This document shows, in pieces, positions 45,868 to 53,392 of a stretch of DNA of 64,000 bases (within the stretch, counting starts at the first letter, position 1; the number at the start of each line of letters is the position of its first letter). Below the pieces are notes generated by a model, which saw nothing but the letters and a program-made list of their open reading frames with translations, did not search any database and had not been told where the DNA came from. Source of the DNA: Faecalibacterium sp. An121 (lineage in GTDB: Bacteria > Bacillota > Clostridia > Oscillospirales > Ruminococcaceae); the NCBI RefSeq assembly GCF_002160915.1, contig NZ_NFLM01000004.1, positions 98,895-162,894 of the forward strand, given 5' to 3'. The position numbers and the translations under genes were made by a program.

Positions 45868-46347
45868 TCAGAACGGCAGATCGTCGCTGTCGTCGATGAC
45901 CGCAAAGTCATCGGTGTCCCCTGCCGAGTAGCCGGGGACTGCCTCAATGGCAGACGGGCGGGCGGGCTGCTGTGCGTTCTGATGGGGCTGGCTGCTCTGA
46001 GGAGCGCCGCCGCCATTGCCGTTGGAGTTCTTGGGGCCGCCAAAATTGATGTTGTTGGCCACGATCTCCACACCGGTGCGGTTGTTGCCGTTCTTATCCT
46101 GATACTGGCGGCTCTGGATGCTGCCCTCAATGATGATCAGGCTGCCCTTCTGGAAGTATTTGCAGACGAAATCCGCCTGCTGGCGCCATGCCACGACGTC
46201 CAGAAAGTCGGTCTGGCGCTGCTCGCCCTGGCGGGCATAGCTGCGGTCACACGCGATGCGGAACCGCGCCAGATTGATACCGTTGGTGGTGGTGCGGAGT
46301 TCAGGGTCCGCCACCAGGCGGCCCATGATAACGACGACGTTCAACAT
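45868..46347 (-). CDS. ssb: Single-stranded DNA-binding protein
   Basis: OB-fold protein of 159 residues that coats single-stranded DNA in replication and repair. The core begins [17 protein letters not shown] and includes [21 protein letters not shown] and [17 protein letters not shown] Gly/Asn/Gln-rich linker leads to the acidic tail DDSDDLPF, the interaction tip for other repair proteins. ATG at 46347 has AAGGAG nine bases upstream. Position between rpsF and rpsR is classical. Confidence 0.97.
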   Translation of the reverse strand: MLNVVVIMGRLVADPELRTTTNGINLARFRIACDRSYARQGEQRQTDFLDVVAWRQQADFVCKYFQKGSLIIIEGSIQSRQYQDKNGNNRTGVEIVANNINFGGPKNSNGNGGGAPQSSQPHQNAQQPARPSAIEAVPGYSAGDTDDFAVIDDSDDLPF

Positions 46348-46375
46348 AAGACGGGACTCCTTGTACTGTGTGGAA

Positions 46376-46660
46376 TTAGCCTTCCTTTGCAACGATCAGG
46401 GAGCGCATGACGCCCTCGGTGATCTTGTACACGCGGTCCAGCTCGGCGGGGAAGTCGGGCTCACTGGTGAAGTTGATCACAGTGTAGACGCCCTCGTTCT
46501 CGTCGTTGATGGGGTATGCCAGACGGCGCTTGCCCCACTCATCGATGGAATCGATGGTACCGTTGGCCTCGATCAGGGACTTGAACTTACCCACCAGAGC
46601 GGCGGTAGCCTCGTCATCGAGGGTGGCGGTGGTAATCAGCATGGTTTCGTACTTTGCCAT
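46376..46660 (-). CDS. rpsF: 30S ribosomal protein S6
   Basis: Small-subunit protein, partner of S18. 94 residues with YETMLITTATLDDEA at the start and EWGKRRLAYPINDENEGVYTV in the centre. ATG at 46660 has AAGGAGG nine bases upstream. It opens the rpsF-ssb-rpsR operon behind a perfect consensus promoter and a structured leader. Confidence 0.97.
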   Translation of the reverse strand: MAKYETMLITTATLDDEATAALVGKFKSLIEANGTIDSIDEWGKRRLAYPINDENEGVYTVINFTSEPDFPAELDRVYKITEGVMRSLIVAKEG

Positions 46661-46747
46661 TTTTGTGCACCTCCTTTTGGACATAAGGGCTTCGGATGGA
46701 AGCCAAGGGTCTGCGGGGCATCCCGCAGGGCTGCCTTTGCAGACAGC
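46661..46747 (-). promoter_or_regulatory. Structured leader of rpsF
   Basis: About 85 bases. Read on the minus strand it can form CTGCGGG/CCCGCAG with a four-base loop and GGCTTC/GAAGCC with a CATCC loop just before the ribosome site. rpsF leaders that bind the S6:S18 complex are known in bacteria; identity with that RNA is a guess from context. Confidence 0.4.
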
Positions 46748-46752
46748 AATTT

Positions 46753-46781
46753 ATTATACCAAGAGGATGCGGGATTGTCAA
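46753..46781 (-). promoter_or_regulatory. Consensus promoter of rpsF-ssb-rpsR
   Basis: Perfect TTGACA (46776-46781), 17-base spacer, perfect TATAAT (46753-46758) on the minus strand, the strongest promoter in the window. Confidence 0.9.
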
Positions 46782-46823
46782 TCACTTTTTTGGGATTTTT
46801 TGCGCCCTGCGCCAGCCGGCCTG

Positions 46824-48119
46824 TTACCCGATGGCCAGCCCTGCCCCCTGCTCCCGCAGCGTGAGGATGTGGCAGCTGCCGGGGCCGAACACCGAATCCA
46901 TGGCGGCACAATAGCGCTCCAGACAGTTCGCAGGCACAAAAGCCTGGATGGTGCCGGCAAAGCCGCCCCCCTGCATCCGCCAGGCGCCGCCGCTGTCCTC
47001 CAGGATATGCTGGCTGAGGGCCAGGGCCACCGACAGGGACTGGCGGCGCGGATCGGCGCTGCTGTAAACGTTCTGGCAGAGGGTGAAGGAAGCATGGCCG
47101 CTCTGGCGCACCAGCCGGAGAAATTCTTCAAAGCGGCCCGCCCGCAGGGCCCGGTGTTCGGCCAGGGTGCGGGCGTTCTCCTCAAAAAAGTGGACGGCGC
47201 GCAGGCAGGCCCGGTCCCCGCAGCAGGCGCGCACCCGGGACAGCTGCGCCCAAAAAGCAGCCTCGTCCACCTGCCCCAGCACCTGACAGTCAAAACAGGC
47301 GGCCACCGCTTCCATCTCGCGTCGGATGGCGGCGAACTCGGCGGTCAGCTCACTGTGGCTGCCCCGGGTATCGGTGACGCACAGGCTCATCCCGGCGGGC
47401 AGAAGCTCCCGGGTGTGGATCTTCTCCACCCGGGGAGACTCAGGGTCCTGGAAGTCCGCAAAGACCACCCCGCCCAGCGCGCTGGTCAGCTGGTCCAGCA
47501 GGCCGCTGGGCTTGCCAAAATAAATGTTCTCGGCGTACTGGCCCAGCCGCGCCACCTGGGCCGGGGTCAGCCCGCAGCCGTACATCCCGTTCATCACAGC
47601 CCCCATGGCCATCTCGAAGGCCGCCGAACTGGACAGCCCCGACCCGCGCAGGACGCTGCTGACCGTGTAGGCATCGTAGCCGCCCACCGGCCGGCCCAGC
47701 CCGCGGAAGCCCTCGGCCAGTCCGCGGATCAGGCTGGCGGAATGGGTGGACTCCTCCGACCGGGGGTCCTGCTGGGACAGGTCGATGACATCCAGCTTGT
47801 TGAAGCCCCAGGACTTGACGCGGATGTAACGGTCGGTGTTGGGCGAAGCGACCGCCACCAGGTCCAGGTCCACCGCTGCGGCCAGGCCATAGCCGTGCTG
47901 GTGGTCGGTGTGGTTGCCGCCCAGCTCGGCACGGCCGGGGGCGGTGTACAGCTCCACCTGCCGGCCGGGGCCAAAATAGCACTCGAACTGCGCCAGCGCC
48001 TGGCACCATCTGTCCCGCTGCCGGGCCAGCACCTCCTCCGACGGGCCATACAACGCCCTCAGGACGTCATCCCAGACGCCCGCCCCGATCTCCTGCCGCC
48101 GCTGTGCGCTTGTCGCCAT
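46824..48119 (-). CDS. galK: Galactokinase family protein
   Basis: GHMP kinase that phosphorylates galactose at C1. The 431-residue protein has the sugar-binding signature GRAELGGNHTDHQHGYG near 62-78, the ATP loop VLRGSGLSSSAAFEM near 158 and the C-terminal RMQGGGFAGTIQAF. The signature differs from the classical form (Ala for Asn, Gly-Gly-Asn for Gly-Glu), so a related sugar is possible. GGGGGAG lies five bases upstream. No galT or galE is nearby; the divergent AraC regulator probably controls it. Confidence 0.88.
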   Translation of the reverse strand: MATSAQRRQEIGAGVWDDVLRALYGPSEEVLARQRDRWCQALAQFECYFGPGRQVELYTAPGRAELGGNHTDHQHGYGLAAAVDLDLVAVASPNTDRYIRVKSWGFNKLDVIDLSQQDPRSEESTHSASLIRGLAEGFRGLGRPVGGYDAYTVSSVLRGSGLSSSAAFEMAMGAVMNGMYGCGLTPAQVARLGQYAENIYFGKPSGLLDQLTSALGGVVFADFQDPESPRVEKIHTRELLPAGMSLCVTDTRGSHSELTAEFAAIRREMEAVAACFDCQVLGQVDEAAFWAQLSRVRACCGDRACLRAVHFFEENARTLAEHRALRAGRFEEFLRLVRQSGHASFTLCQNVYSSADPRRQSLSVALALSQHILEDSGGAWRMQGGGFAGTIQAFVPANCLERYCAAMDSVFGPGSCHILTLREQGAGLAIG

Positions 48120-48232
48120 ATTCTCTCCCCCTGTGCCCGCATTCCTGTGACGGCCCGCCCGGCGGACAGGCCCTTTCGTTTGCCTGCAATGCAGGGGCAG
48201 GCCACGCAGGCCCGCCCCGGGATCTTGCTTCT

Positions 48233-48261
48233 ATTGTAGCGTATTTGCACCATTTTTGCAA
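48233..48261 (-). promoter_or_regulatory. Promoter of galK
   Basis: TTGCAA (48256-48261), 17-base spacer, TACAAT (48233-48238) on the minus strand. Confidence 0.7.
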
Positions 48262-48263
48262 AT
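48243..48263. promoter_or_regulatory. Inverted repeat operator over the galK -35
   Basis: Perfect ATTTGCA (48243-48249) and TGCAAAT (48257-48263) separated by seven bases. It covers the galK -35 and spacer and lies about 60 bases upstream of the araC -35. Confidence 0.55.
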
Positions 48264-48322
48264 TTTCACAGAGAAAAGCGGGCATTTTCAGCGGCAAAGC
48301 CAAAGTTCAGGATGTACTTTTG

Positions 48323-48352
48323 TTGAATTTGCGCCGTCGGATATGGTATACT
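48323..48352 (+). promoter_or_regulatory. Promoter of the AraC-family gene
   Basis: TTGAAT (48323-48328), 18-base spacer ending TGG, TATACT (48347-48352). Confidence 0.6.
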
Positions 48353-48400
48353 GGTATCGCTTTCCCCGTTGTACGAGTTTGTGTTTCAAAGGAGGCCCCT

Positions 48401-49273
48401 ATGCCGGAGGTTTATAAACAGTCGTTCAAACAGAATTATACCAACAATGTGGACCTGTCCGTCTTCAACTGCGGGCTGGAGCGCTGCGCCCCCGGCCACA
48501 CCTGGGGCCCCGGCATCCGGGACCACTACCTGATCCACCTGATCCTTGCAGGCAAGGGCACGTTTCAGACCAGCGGCAAGACCTGGGAGCTCAACCCGGG
48601 GGACCTGTTTTTTGTCCGGCCCAACCAGCTGAACACCTACACCGCCGACGCCCAGCAGCCCTGGGAATACTGCTGGGTGGGCTTCAACGGGATCAGCGCC
48701 CACCGGCTGGCCTCTCTGCTCCCCTTCTCGGACGAGCAGCCGGTCCACCATACCCAGCGCCCCGAGGAGATGTATCACGCCATGGAGAACATTTACCGTG
48801 CCCGGGGGCTGCGGGTCCAGGATGAGACGGCCATGGTGGGGTATCTGTACCTGTTCATCGCCGCCCTGATGGACGAGACCAGCGAGCGCAAGCCCCACAA
48901 CACCAACACGTCCAGCCAGTATGTCCTGAATGCCATCAAGTACATCCAGTTCAACTATTCCCACGATATCTCCATCGACGATGTGGCCAAGAGCGTGGGG
49001 GTCTCCCGCAGCCACCTCTACCGCGTCTTTATGAGCAACGTAGGCAAAAGCCCCATCGACTACCTGACCGAATACCGGATCAACGAGGCCTGCAAGCTGC
49101 TGCGCACCGGCAGCCTGTCCATTGCCGAGGTGGCCATCTCGGTGGGCTTCTTTGACCAGTTCTATTTTTCACGGGTGTTCAAACGGGCCAAAGGGATGCC
49201 GCCCAGCAAATACGCCGCCCAGCAGGCGGCTGCCCCGGCCGATGACAGTCCCGCTCCGGCCGCCGCGCCGTGA
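48401..49273 (+). CDS. AraC-family transcriptional regulator
   Basis: Regulator of 290 residues with an N-terminal cupin sensor (about 20-110, GPGIRDHYLIHLILAGKGTF, LNPGDLFFVRPNQLNTY) and a C-terminal double helix-turn-helix (about 175-275, ISIDDVAKSVGVSRSHLYRVF and LSIAEVAISVGFFDQFYFSRVFK). Sensor features match regulators of alpha-galactoside and related sugar genes. AAAGGAGG lies five bases upstream of the ATG. It is divergent from galK, its likely target. The Ala/Pro-rich tail is without known function. Confidence 0.9.
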   Translation: MPEVYKQSFKQNYTNNVDLSVFNCGLERCAPGHTWGPGIRDHYLIHLILAGKGTFQTSGKTWELNPGDLFFVRPNQLNTYTADAQQPWEYCWVGFNGISAHRLASLLPFSDEQPVHHTQRPEEMYHAMENIYRARGLRVQDETAMVGYLYLFIAALMDETSERKPHNTNTSSQYVLNAIKYIQFNYSHDISIDDVAKSVGVSRSHLYRVFMSNVGKSPIDYLTEYRINEACKLLRTGSLSIAEVAISVGFFDQFYFSRVFKRAKGMPPSKYAAQQAAAPADDSPAPAAAP

Positions 49274-49293
49274 CCAGTCCCAAGGAGGGAACC

Positions 49294-50685
49294 ATGCCTT
49301 TACAGAAAAACCAGATCATCCCCCTCGCCATCCAACGGCTGTCCAGCGACGGCAGCGGCGTCGGCCATTGGGAAGGCGAAGCGGTCTTTGTGCCCGGCAC
49401 CGCTCCCGGCGACCAGATCCAGGCCCGGGTGGTGAAAGACTTCAAGCGGTACGCCTTTGGCATCGTGGAGCAGATCGACCAGCCCTCCCCCGACCGCATC
49501 CCGGCGGACTGCCCGGTAGCAGGCCCCTGCGGCGGGTGCAGCCTGCGCCACCTGCGCTACCAGGCCGAGCTGCAGGCCAAACAGGCGTCGGTGGCAGACG
49601 CTTTCCAGCGGATCGGCGGCCTGGACGTCCAGGTGGAGCCCATCCTCCCCTCCCCCCAGGTGGACCGCTACCGGAACAAAGTCCAGTTCCCGGTGGGTTT
49701 GGACAAGCAGGGCAAACCCTGCATCGGGTTTTATGCCGGGCGCAGCCACCGCATCGTCCCCTGCGGGGACTGCAAGTTGCAGCCCGCCATCCTCAACCGG
49801 ATCGGCCAGACCCTGTGCGGGCTGTTCGGGGAATACGGCATCCAACCCTATGACGAAGCCACCGGGCAGGGACTGGTACGGCACATCTTCCTGCGCCAGG
49901 GCGCCCACAGCGGCCAGATCATGGTCTGCCTGGTCTGTACCCGGCCCAGCCTCCCCCATGCCGGCCAATGGGTGGAGCAGCTGCGCAGCCAGTTCCCCGA
50001 CATCGCCACCATCCTGATCAACGTCAACCGGCAGAACACCAATGTGATCCTGGGCCCCGAAAACCACATTCTCTTTGGCCCCGGCTCTATCGAGGACACC
50101 CTCTGCGGGGTGCCAGTCCGGCTGGGCCCCTTTTCCTTTTATCAGGTGAACACGCCCGGCGCAGAACAGCTGTATGCCGTGGCTGCCGCCTATGCAGACC
50201 TGCGCCCCGACGACCTGCTGCTGGACCTTTACTGCGGCATGGGCACCATCGGACTGTCTATGGCCGGCCGCTGCCGGGAGCTGGTGGGGGTGGAGATCGT
50301 TCCTGAGGCCATCGAAAGCGCTCGCGCCAACGCGGCCCGGATGGGCGGAGAGATCGCCGGCAAAAGCCGCTTTTTCTGTGCCGACGCCGGCCAGGCAGCC
50401 GCCCGGCTGGCCGCCGAGGGCCTGGCCCCCGATGTCATCATCGTGGACCCGCCCCGCAAGGGCTGCGACCAGGCGACCCTGGACGCCGTGGTCCGCATGG
50501 CGCCCCGCCGCCTGGTCTATGTCAGCTGCAACCCCGCCACCGCCGCCCGCGATGCGGCCATCCTGACCCGTGAAGGTTACCGCGTGGAGAAAGTGCAGCC
50601 GGTGGACATGTTCCCAAGGACGGGGCATGTGGAGACCGTCATCCTTTTGTCCAACCGCTATCCCAAACAGAACATCGAGGCGTGA
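49294..50685 (+). CDS. RlmD-type 23S rRNA (uracil-5-)-methyltransferase
   Basis: SAM-dependent RNA m5U methyltransferase of 463 residues (TrmA/RumA family). An N-terminal TRAM domain (about 5-60) precedes the cluster cysteines (CPVAGPCGGCSLRHL and VPCGDCKL) for a 4Fe-4S cluster. The catalytic domain has LLDLYCGMGTIGLSMA (SAM), DPPRKGCD and the nucleophile/base region LVYVSCNPATAARD. ATG at 49294 has AAGGAGG five bases upstream. Gram-positive homologues modify 23S rRNA position 747 and/or 1939; the site here is not decided. It is 20 bases behind the AraC gene. Confidence 0.92.
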   Translation: MPLQKNQIIPLAIQRLSSDGSGVGHWEGEAVFVPGTAPGDQIQARVVKDFKRYAFGIVEQIDQPSPDRIPADCPVAGPCGGCSLRHLRYQAELQAKQASVADAFQRIGGLDVQVEPILPSPQVDRYRNKVQFPVGLDKQGKPCIGFYAGRSHRIVPCGDCKLQPAILNRIGQTLCGLFGEYGIQPYDEATGQGLVRHIFLRQGAHSGQIMVCLVCTRPSLPHAGQWVEQLRSQFPDIATILINVNRQNTNVILGPENHILFGPGSIEDTLCGVPVRLGPFSFYQVNTPGAEQLYAVAAAYADLRPDDLLLDLYCGMGTIGLSMAGRCRELVGVEIVPEAIESARANAARMGGEIAGKSRFFCADAGQAAARLAAEGLAPDVIIVDPPRKGCDQATLDAVVRMAPRRLVYVSCNPATAARDAAILTREGYRVEKVQPVDMFPRTGHVETVILLSNRYPKQNIEA

Positions 50686-50702
50686 GTTTTGTTTGGCTGT
50701 GT

Positions 50703-50724
50703 CAGGCCAGGAAGCCTGTTTTTT
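50703..50724 (+). terminator. Terminator after the rRNA methyltransferase gene
   Basis: CAGGC/GCCTG stem with a six-base loop and six U. Confidence 0.65.
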
Positions 50725-50853
50725 GCATGGCCAAGACATCCATGCCGCGCTCTGGCAGCCTCATGTTTGGTTCTCAAAAGAGGGCGGGGATTTCACTTTT
50801 CCTTTTCTTATGATAAAATGGAGGCAGCACAAAAAGAAGGAGGCTCTGCGTTC

Positions 50854-50883
50854 ATGCTTGATCCCATCGTTCCCGCTGTGTAA
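50854..50883 (+). CDS. Possible nine-codon leader peptide MLDPIVPAV
   Basis: A nine-codon frame with AAGGAGG ten bases upstream, 84 bases before the CD3324-family gene and behind an AT-rich patch with -10-like TATGAT/GATAAA (about 50808-50818). The same reading frame is open upstream, so this could be a chance frame; the strong ribosome site is the only support. Confidence 0.3.
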   Translation: MLDPIVPAV

Positions 50884-50967
50884 GCAAGGTCTGACACGGC
50901 GGCCATCATCCGAAGGTGTTGCGTGCGGGCTTTGCTGTTCCGGCAAAAAACGACCAAGGAGCGCAAC

Positions 50968-51249
50968 ATGAGCTATAAAAAGGCAGCGCAGGTCCTTCCC
51001 GAAGAGCTGCTTGCACAGATCCAGGAATACATTGACGGGGAGTTCCTGTATATTCCGCGGGCCGCAGAAAACAAACGGTGCTGGGGCGCATCGACGGCGA
51101 CCCGCCGGGAACTGCGGGAGCGGAACCAGCGCATCTATGCCGAATACCTCGCGGGGGTCCGCATCGATTCCCTGGCTGACGCCTATTTTCTCTCCCCCAA
51201 AAGCATTCAGCGGATCATTGGGCAAATGAAAAAAGAACAGGGCCGGTGA
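50968..51249 (+). CDS. CD3324-family putative DNA-binding protein
   Basis: Protein of 93 residues of a small Firmicutes family of unknown role. The N-terminal YKKAAQVLPEELLAQIQEYI and GEFLYIPRA are conserved in the family; the C-terminal part (RNQRIYAEYLAGVRIDSLAD and FLSPKSIQRII) looks like a helix-turn-helix related to Mor/resolvase-type domains. ATG at 50968 has AAGGAG six bases upstream. No partner gene is obvious. DNA binding is inferred. Confidence 0.75.
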   Translation: MSYKKAAQVLPEELLAQIQEYIDGEFLYIPRAAENKRCWGASTATRRELRERNQRIYAEYLAGVRIDSLADAYFLSPKSIQRIIGQMKKEQGR

Positions 51250-51292
51250 AGAAGATGCGCCACCGTAAAGCGCATCCCGTTTCACCGGCGCT
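51242..51292 (+). repeat. Nested inverted repeat at the end of the CD3324-family gene
   Basis: Outer arms CCGGTGAA and TTTCACCGG and inner arms ATGCGC and GCGCAT surround a short loop, overlapping the stop codon. No U tract follows; a second hairpin lies downstream. Confidence 0.5.
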
Positions 51293-51304
51293 CAAAACGC
51301 ACCG

Positions 51305-51348
51305 AAAGGGCTTGCCGCCTGTGATATGCACAGGCCGGCAGGCCCTTT
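51305..51348. terminator. Bidirectional terminator
   Basis: Stem of about 19 pairs (AAAGGGC...CCTGTG against CACAGG...GCCCTTT, one bulge and one wobble) with a five-base loop, between convergent genes. Plus strand continues CCTCTGTCTT. Confidence 0.65.
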
Positions 51349-51429
51349 CCTCTGTCTTACTGTGGCTGCTCCCCCCGGCTCCGGCGCCGTTTGGGGCACG
51401 GGATCGTTTTGGTCTTGCATCCCGGGTGA

Positions 51430-52236
51430 TCAGGAGCGCTCTGCGCCGCCGGGCAGGGCGCTGCTTGCCAGGACGCCGTCCAGCTGGGCATAGTCCACCA
51501 CCAGGATATAGGCGGTGTCCAGACCTTCCAGGCTGCCTGCGGGGAATTCCACTTCCAGACGATCCTCAAAAAAGATCACATGGACCGGGTCGATGGCAGC
51601 GGCCAGAGTTTCCTGTACGGCGGGGTCATCCCCTGCTGCGGCAGCCAGCGCCATGCACGCATCGGCTTCCGGCACCGTGAACAGGGTCCACAGGTCCAGC
51701 CTCTGGCCGGTGGCCCGGTCAAAGGCGGCGCTGTACCGCAGCTGCTGGCCGTTTTCCGGATCGACGGCCTGCTCCACCGTGGTGGTAAAATAGATGACGC
51801 TGCCGCTGGTGGCGGTGGATGCGGTGCTCTGTCCCACACGGCCAGGCACAAAACTCTCCCCTTGCTCCTGCCAGCGGGTATAGCTGGCGGACAGCAGGGC
51901 GGACAGGTCATAGTATTTGCCTTCTCCCTGGTACCAGGCCGAAACGGCCGCCTGCACTTCTTCTGTCAGGCTGCCATAGCCGGCCGTATCGCTCTCCACA
52001 GAGACCACATCGTCCTCCGTCAGCAGGACCGTGCCGTCGGCCAGTTCGTACACCGACCACGGCTCCTGGAGGCCGTTCTCAAAATAGCCGCGCCAGCGGT
52101 CCACCGTTTCGCCGTCCGAAAAGGTGGCCACGTTCTTTTCTTCCAGTTCCCAGATCTCCTCCTGTACAGCCTGCCGGCCGCAGCCCCCCAGCAGCATCAG
52201 CCCGCACAGGATCAGAGACAGCAAACGTCGTTTCAT
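51430..52236 (-). CDS. Lipoprotein, possibly DUF3298/RsiV-like
   Basis: Secreted lipoprotein of 268 residues with signal peptide and lipobox LLGGC at Cys19. The C-terminal half (YSAAFDRATGQRLDLWTLF, DPVHVIFFEDRLEVEFPAG) resembles the DUF3298 domain found in RsiV-type proteins, a weak match. No sigma factor or receptor gene is adjacent. It has its own promoter, divergent from the next gene. Function unknown. Confidence 0.7.
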   Translation of the reverse strand: MKRRLLSLILCGLMLLGGCGRQAVQEEIWELEEKNVATFSDGETVDRWRGYFENGLQEPWSVYELADGTVLLTEDDVVSVESDTAGYGSLTEEVQAAVSAWYQGEGKYYDLSALLSASYTRWQEQGESFVPGRVGQSTASTATSGSVIYFTTTVEQAVDPENGQQLRYSAAFDRATGQRLDLWTLFTVPEADACMALAAAAGDDPAVQETLAAAIDPVHVIFFEDRLEVEFPAGSLEGLDTAYILVVDYAQLDGVLASSALPGGAERS

Positions 52237-52301
52237 GGGGCTTTCTCCTTCTGTTTGCGGAATGTGCAGACAAGTCCCTCCTGTCTGCTTCGGACGGGTC
52301 T

Positions 52302-52330
52302 ATTTTACCATGATGTTTCAATGCAAACAA
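52302..52330 (-). promoter_or_regulatory. Promoter of the lipoprotein gene
   Basis: TTGTTT (52325-52330), 17-base spacer ending TGG, TAAAAT (52302-52307) on the minus strand. Confidence 0.6.
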
Positions 52331-52424
52331 GGGAAACTCGGCAGATTGCACAGAACCGTCACCAGATGTCCCATTTTTTTGCCTCCGGCCAAAGGTTATA
52401 CATGGTTCTGTCACCCCTTTGTGC

Positions 52425-52430
52425 TATAAT
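52425..52430 (+). promoter_or_regulatory. Extended -10 promoter of the 52.5-kb gene
   Basis: TGC followed by TATAAT, 36 bases upstream of the ATG; no clear -35. Confidence 0.55.
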
Positions 52431-52465
52431 AAAAGAAAAGCCTTTTGCGAAAGGAGGCTGTCTTT

Positions 52466-53320
52466 ATGCTGACATCCAAATCCACTGCCGGCGCCGCAGT
52501 GTCTTCTGCGCTGCGGGCAGTCCTGGCCCTGGTGCTGGCTGCGGCCGTGCTGCTGGGAGGTTTCGGCCTGCTGCTGCACAGCCGGATCGACGCGCTGCGC
52601 CGCGGCTCCGCCTTCCATTTCGACTATACCGTCACCTCCACCTCAGCCCAGCCCTCTGCCACATGGTCCCTGCTGGAAGCCCTGGGCGCCACCACCGGCA
52701 CCCTCTCGGGCCAGAACAGCGGCAGCGATCTGACCCTCAGCTGGTACGCTCCCGGCAAGGAGGAGCCCTATACCCAGCTGGTTCTGGCCGACGGCCAGGT
52801 CTATCTGGATGTGCGGCAGATCTACCGCACCTTCCTGTCCGGCCTGCACGCCCAATACCCGGCCATTGCCTCCCTTATCCCCGACTGGGGCCTGGGAGAC
52901 TACATCACCGGCAGCCAGATGGCCACCCTGCTGGGGCAGGAACCGGCCATGAACGGCCTGGAGCAGTACCAGTCCGGCGCCTTTGCCCTGGCTGCCCTGG
53001 AACCGGCCCACCCCGACCAGGCCCTGGACGGCTACTTTTATTTCACCCTGAAGGAGCCGCTGGGGGGCATCGGTATCACGGTGGGCTTTCCCCCTTCCAG
53101 CCTGTGGTCTGCTTTGTGGGGGGACTTTTTCCGCTGCCATGTGCTGGTGGATATCCCCAGCCAAGGGCTGCGCCTCGAACTGACCGGCAAGGCCCTGCCC
53201 GGAGAATACGCCATCCAGGCCCCCGCCTCCGTGATGCGGGATGAGGACATCGCCGCCCTGGCCGAACTGATCCAGACGGTGCGATCCATTGCAGACTTTG
53301 TCAAACAGCTGGTGCAGTGA
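52466..53320 (+). CDS. Membrane-anchored protein of unknown function
   Basis: Protein of 284 residues that I do not recognise. One N-terminal membrane helix (about 14-38) is followed by a large extracytoplasmic region that looks beta-rich (FHFDYTVTSTSAQ, LTLSWYAPGKEEPYTQLVL, CHVLVDIPSQGLRLELTG) and a short C-terminal helix. No cysteines for a lipobox. AAAGGAGG lies eight bases upstream of ATG 52466. It converges on the SLH-protein operon and diverges from a lipoprotein gene, so an envelope role is likely. Confidence 0.7.
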   Translation: MLTSKSTAGAAVSSALRAVLALVLAAAVLLGGFGLLLHSRIDALRRGSAFHFDYTVTSTSAQPSATWSLLEALGATTGTLSGQNSGSDLTLSWYAPGKEEPYTQLVLADGQVYLDVRQIYRTFLSGLHAQYPAIASLIPDWGLGDYITGSQMATLLGQEPAMNGLEQYQSGAFALAALEPAHPDQALDGYFYFTLKEPLGGIGITVGFPPSSLWSALWGDFFRCHVLVDIPSQGLRLELTGKALPGEYAIQAPASVMRDEDIAALAELIQTVRSIADFVKQLVQ

Positions 53321-53337
53321 TGATCGGCAGCAGAAAG

Positions 53338-53376
53338 GCCCCGAGCGGTTCACACCGCCCGGGGCGCTTTTCTTTT
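53338..53376 (+). terminator. Terminator between convergent genes
   Basis: GCCCCGAGCGG pairs with CCGCCCGGGGC (one mismatch, six-base loop), then CGCTTTTCTTTT. The minus strand also continues into CCTTTC, so it may serve both directions. Confidence 0.75.
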
Positions 53377-53392
53377 GATCTTCAGGGCCGGG

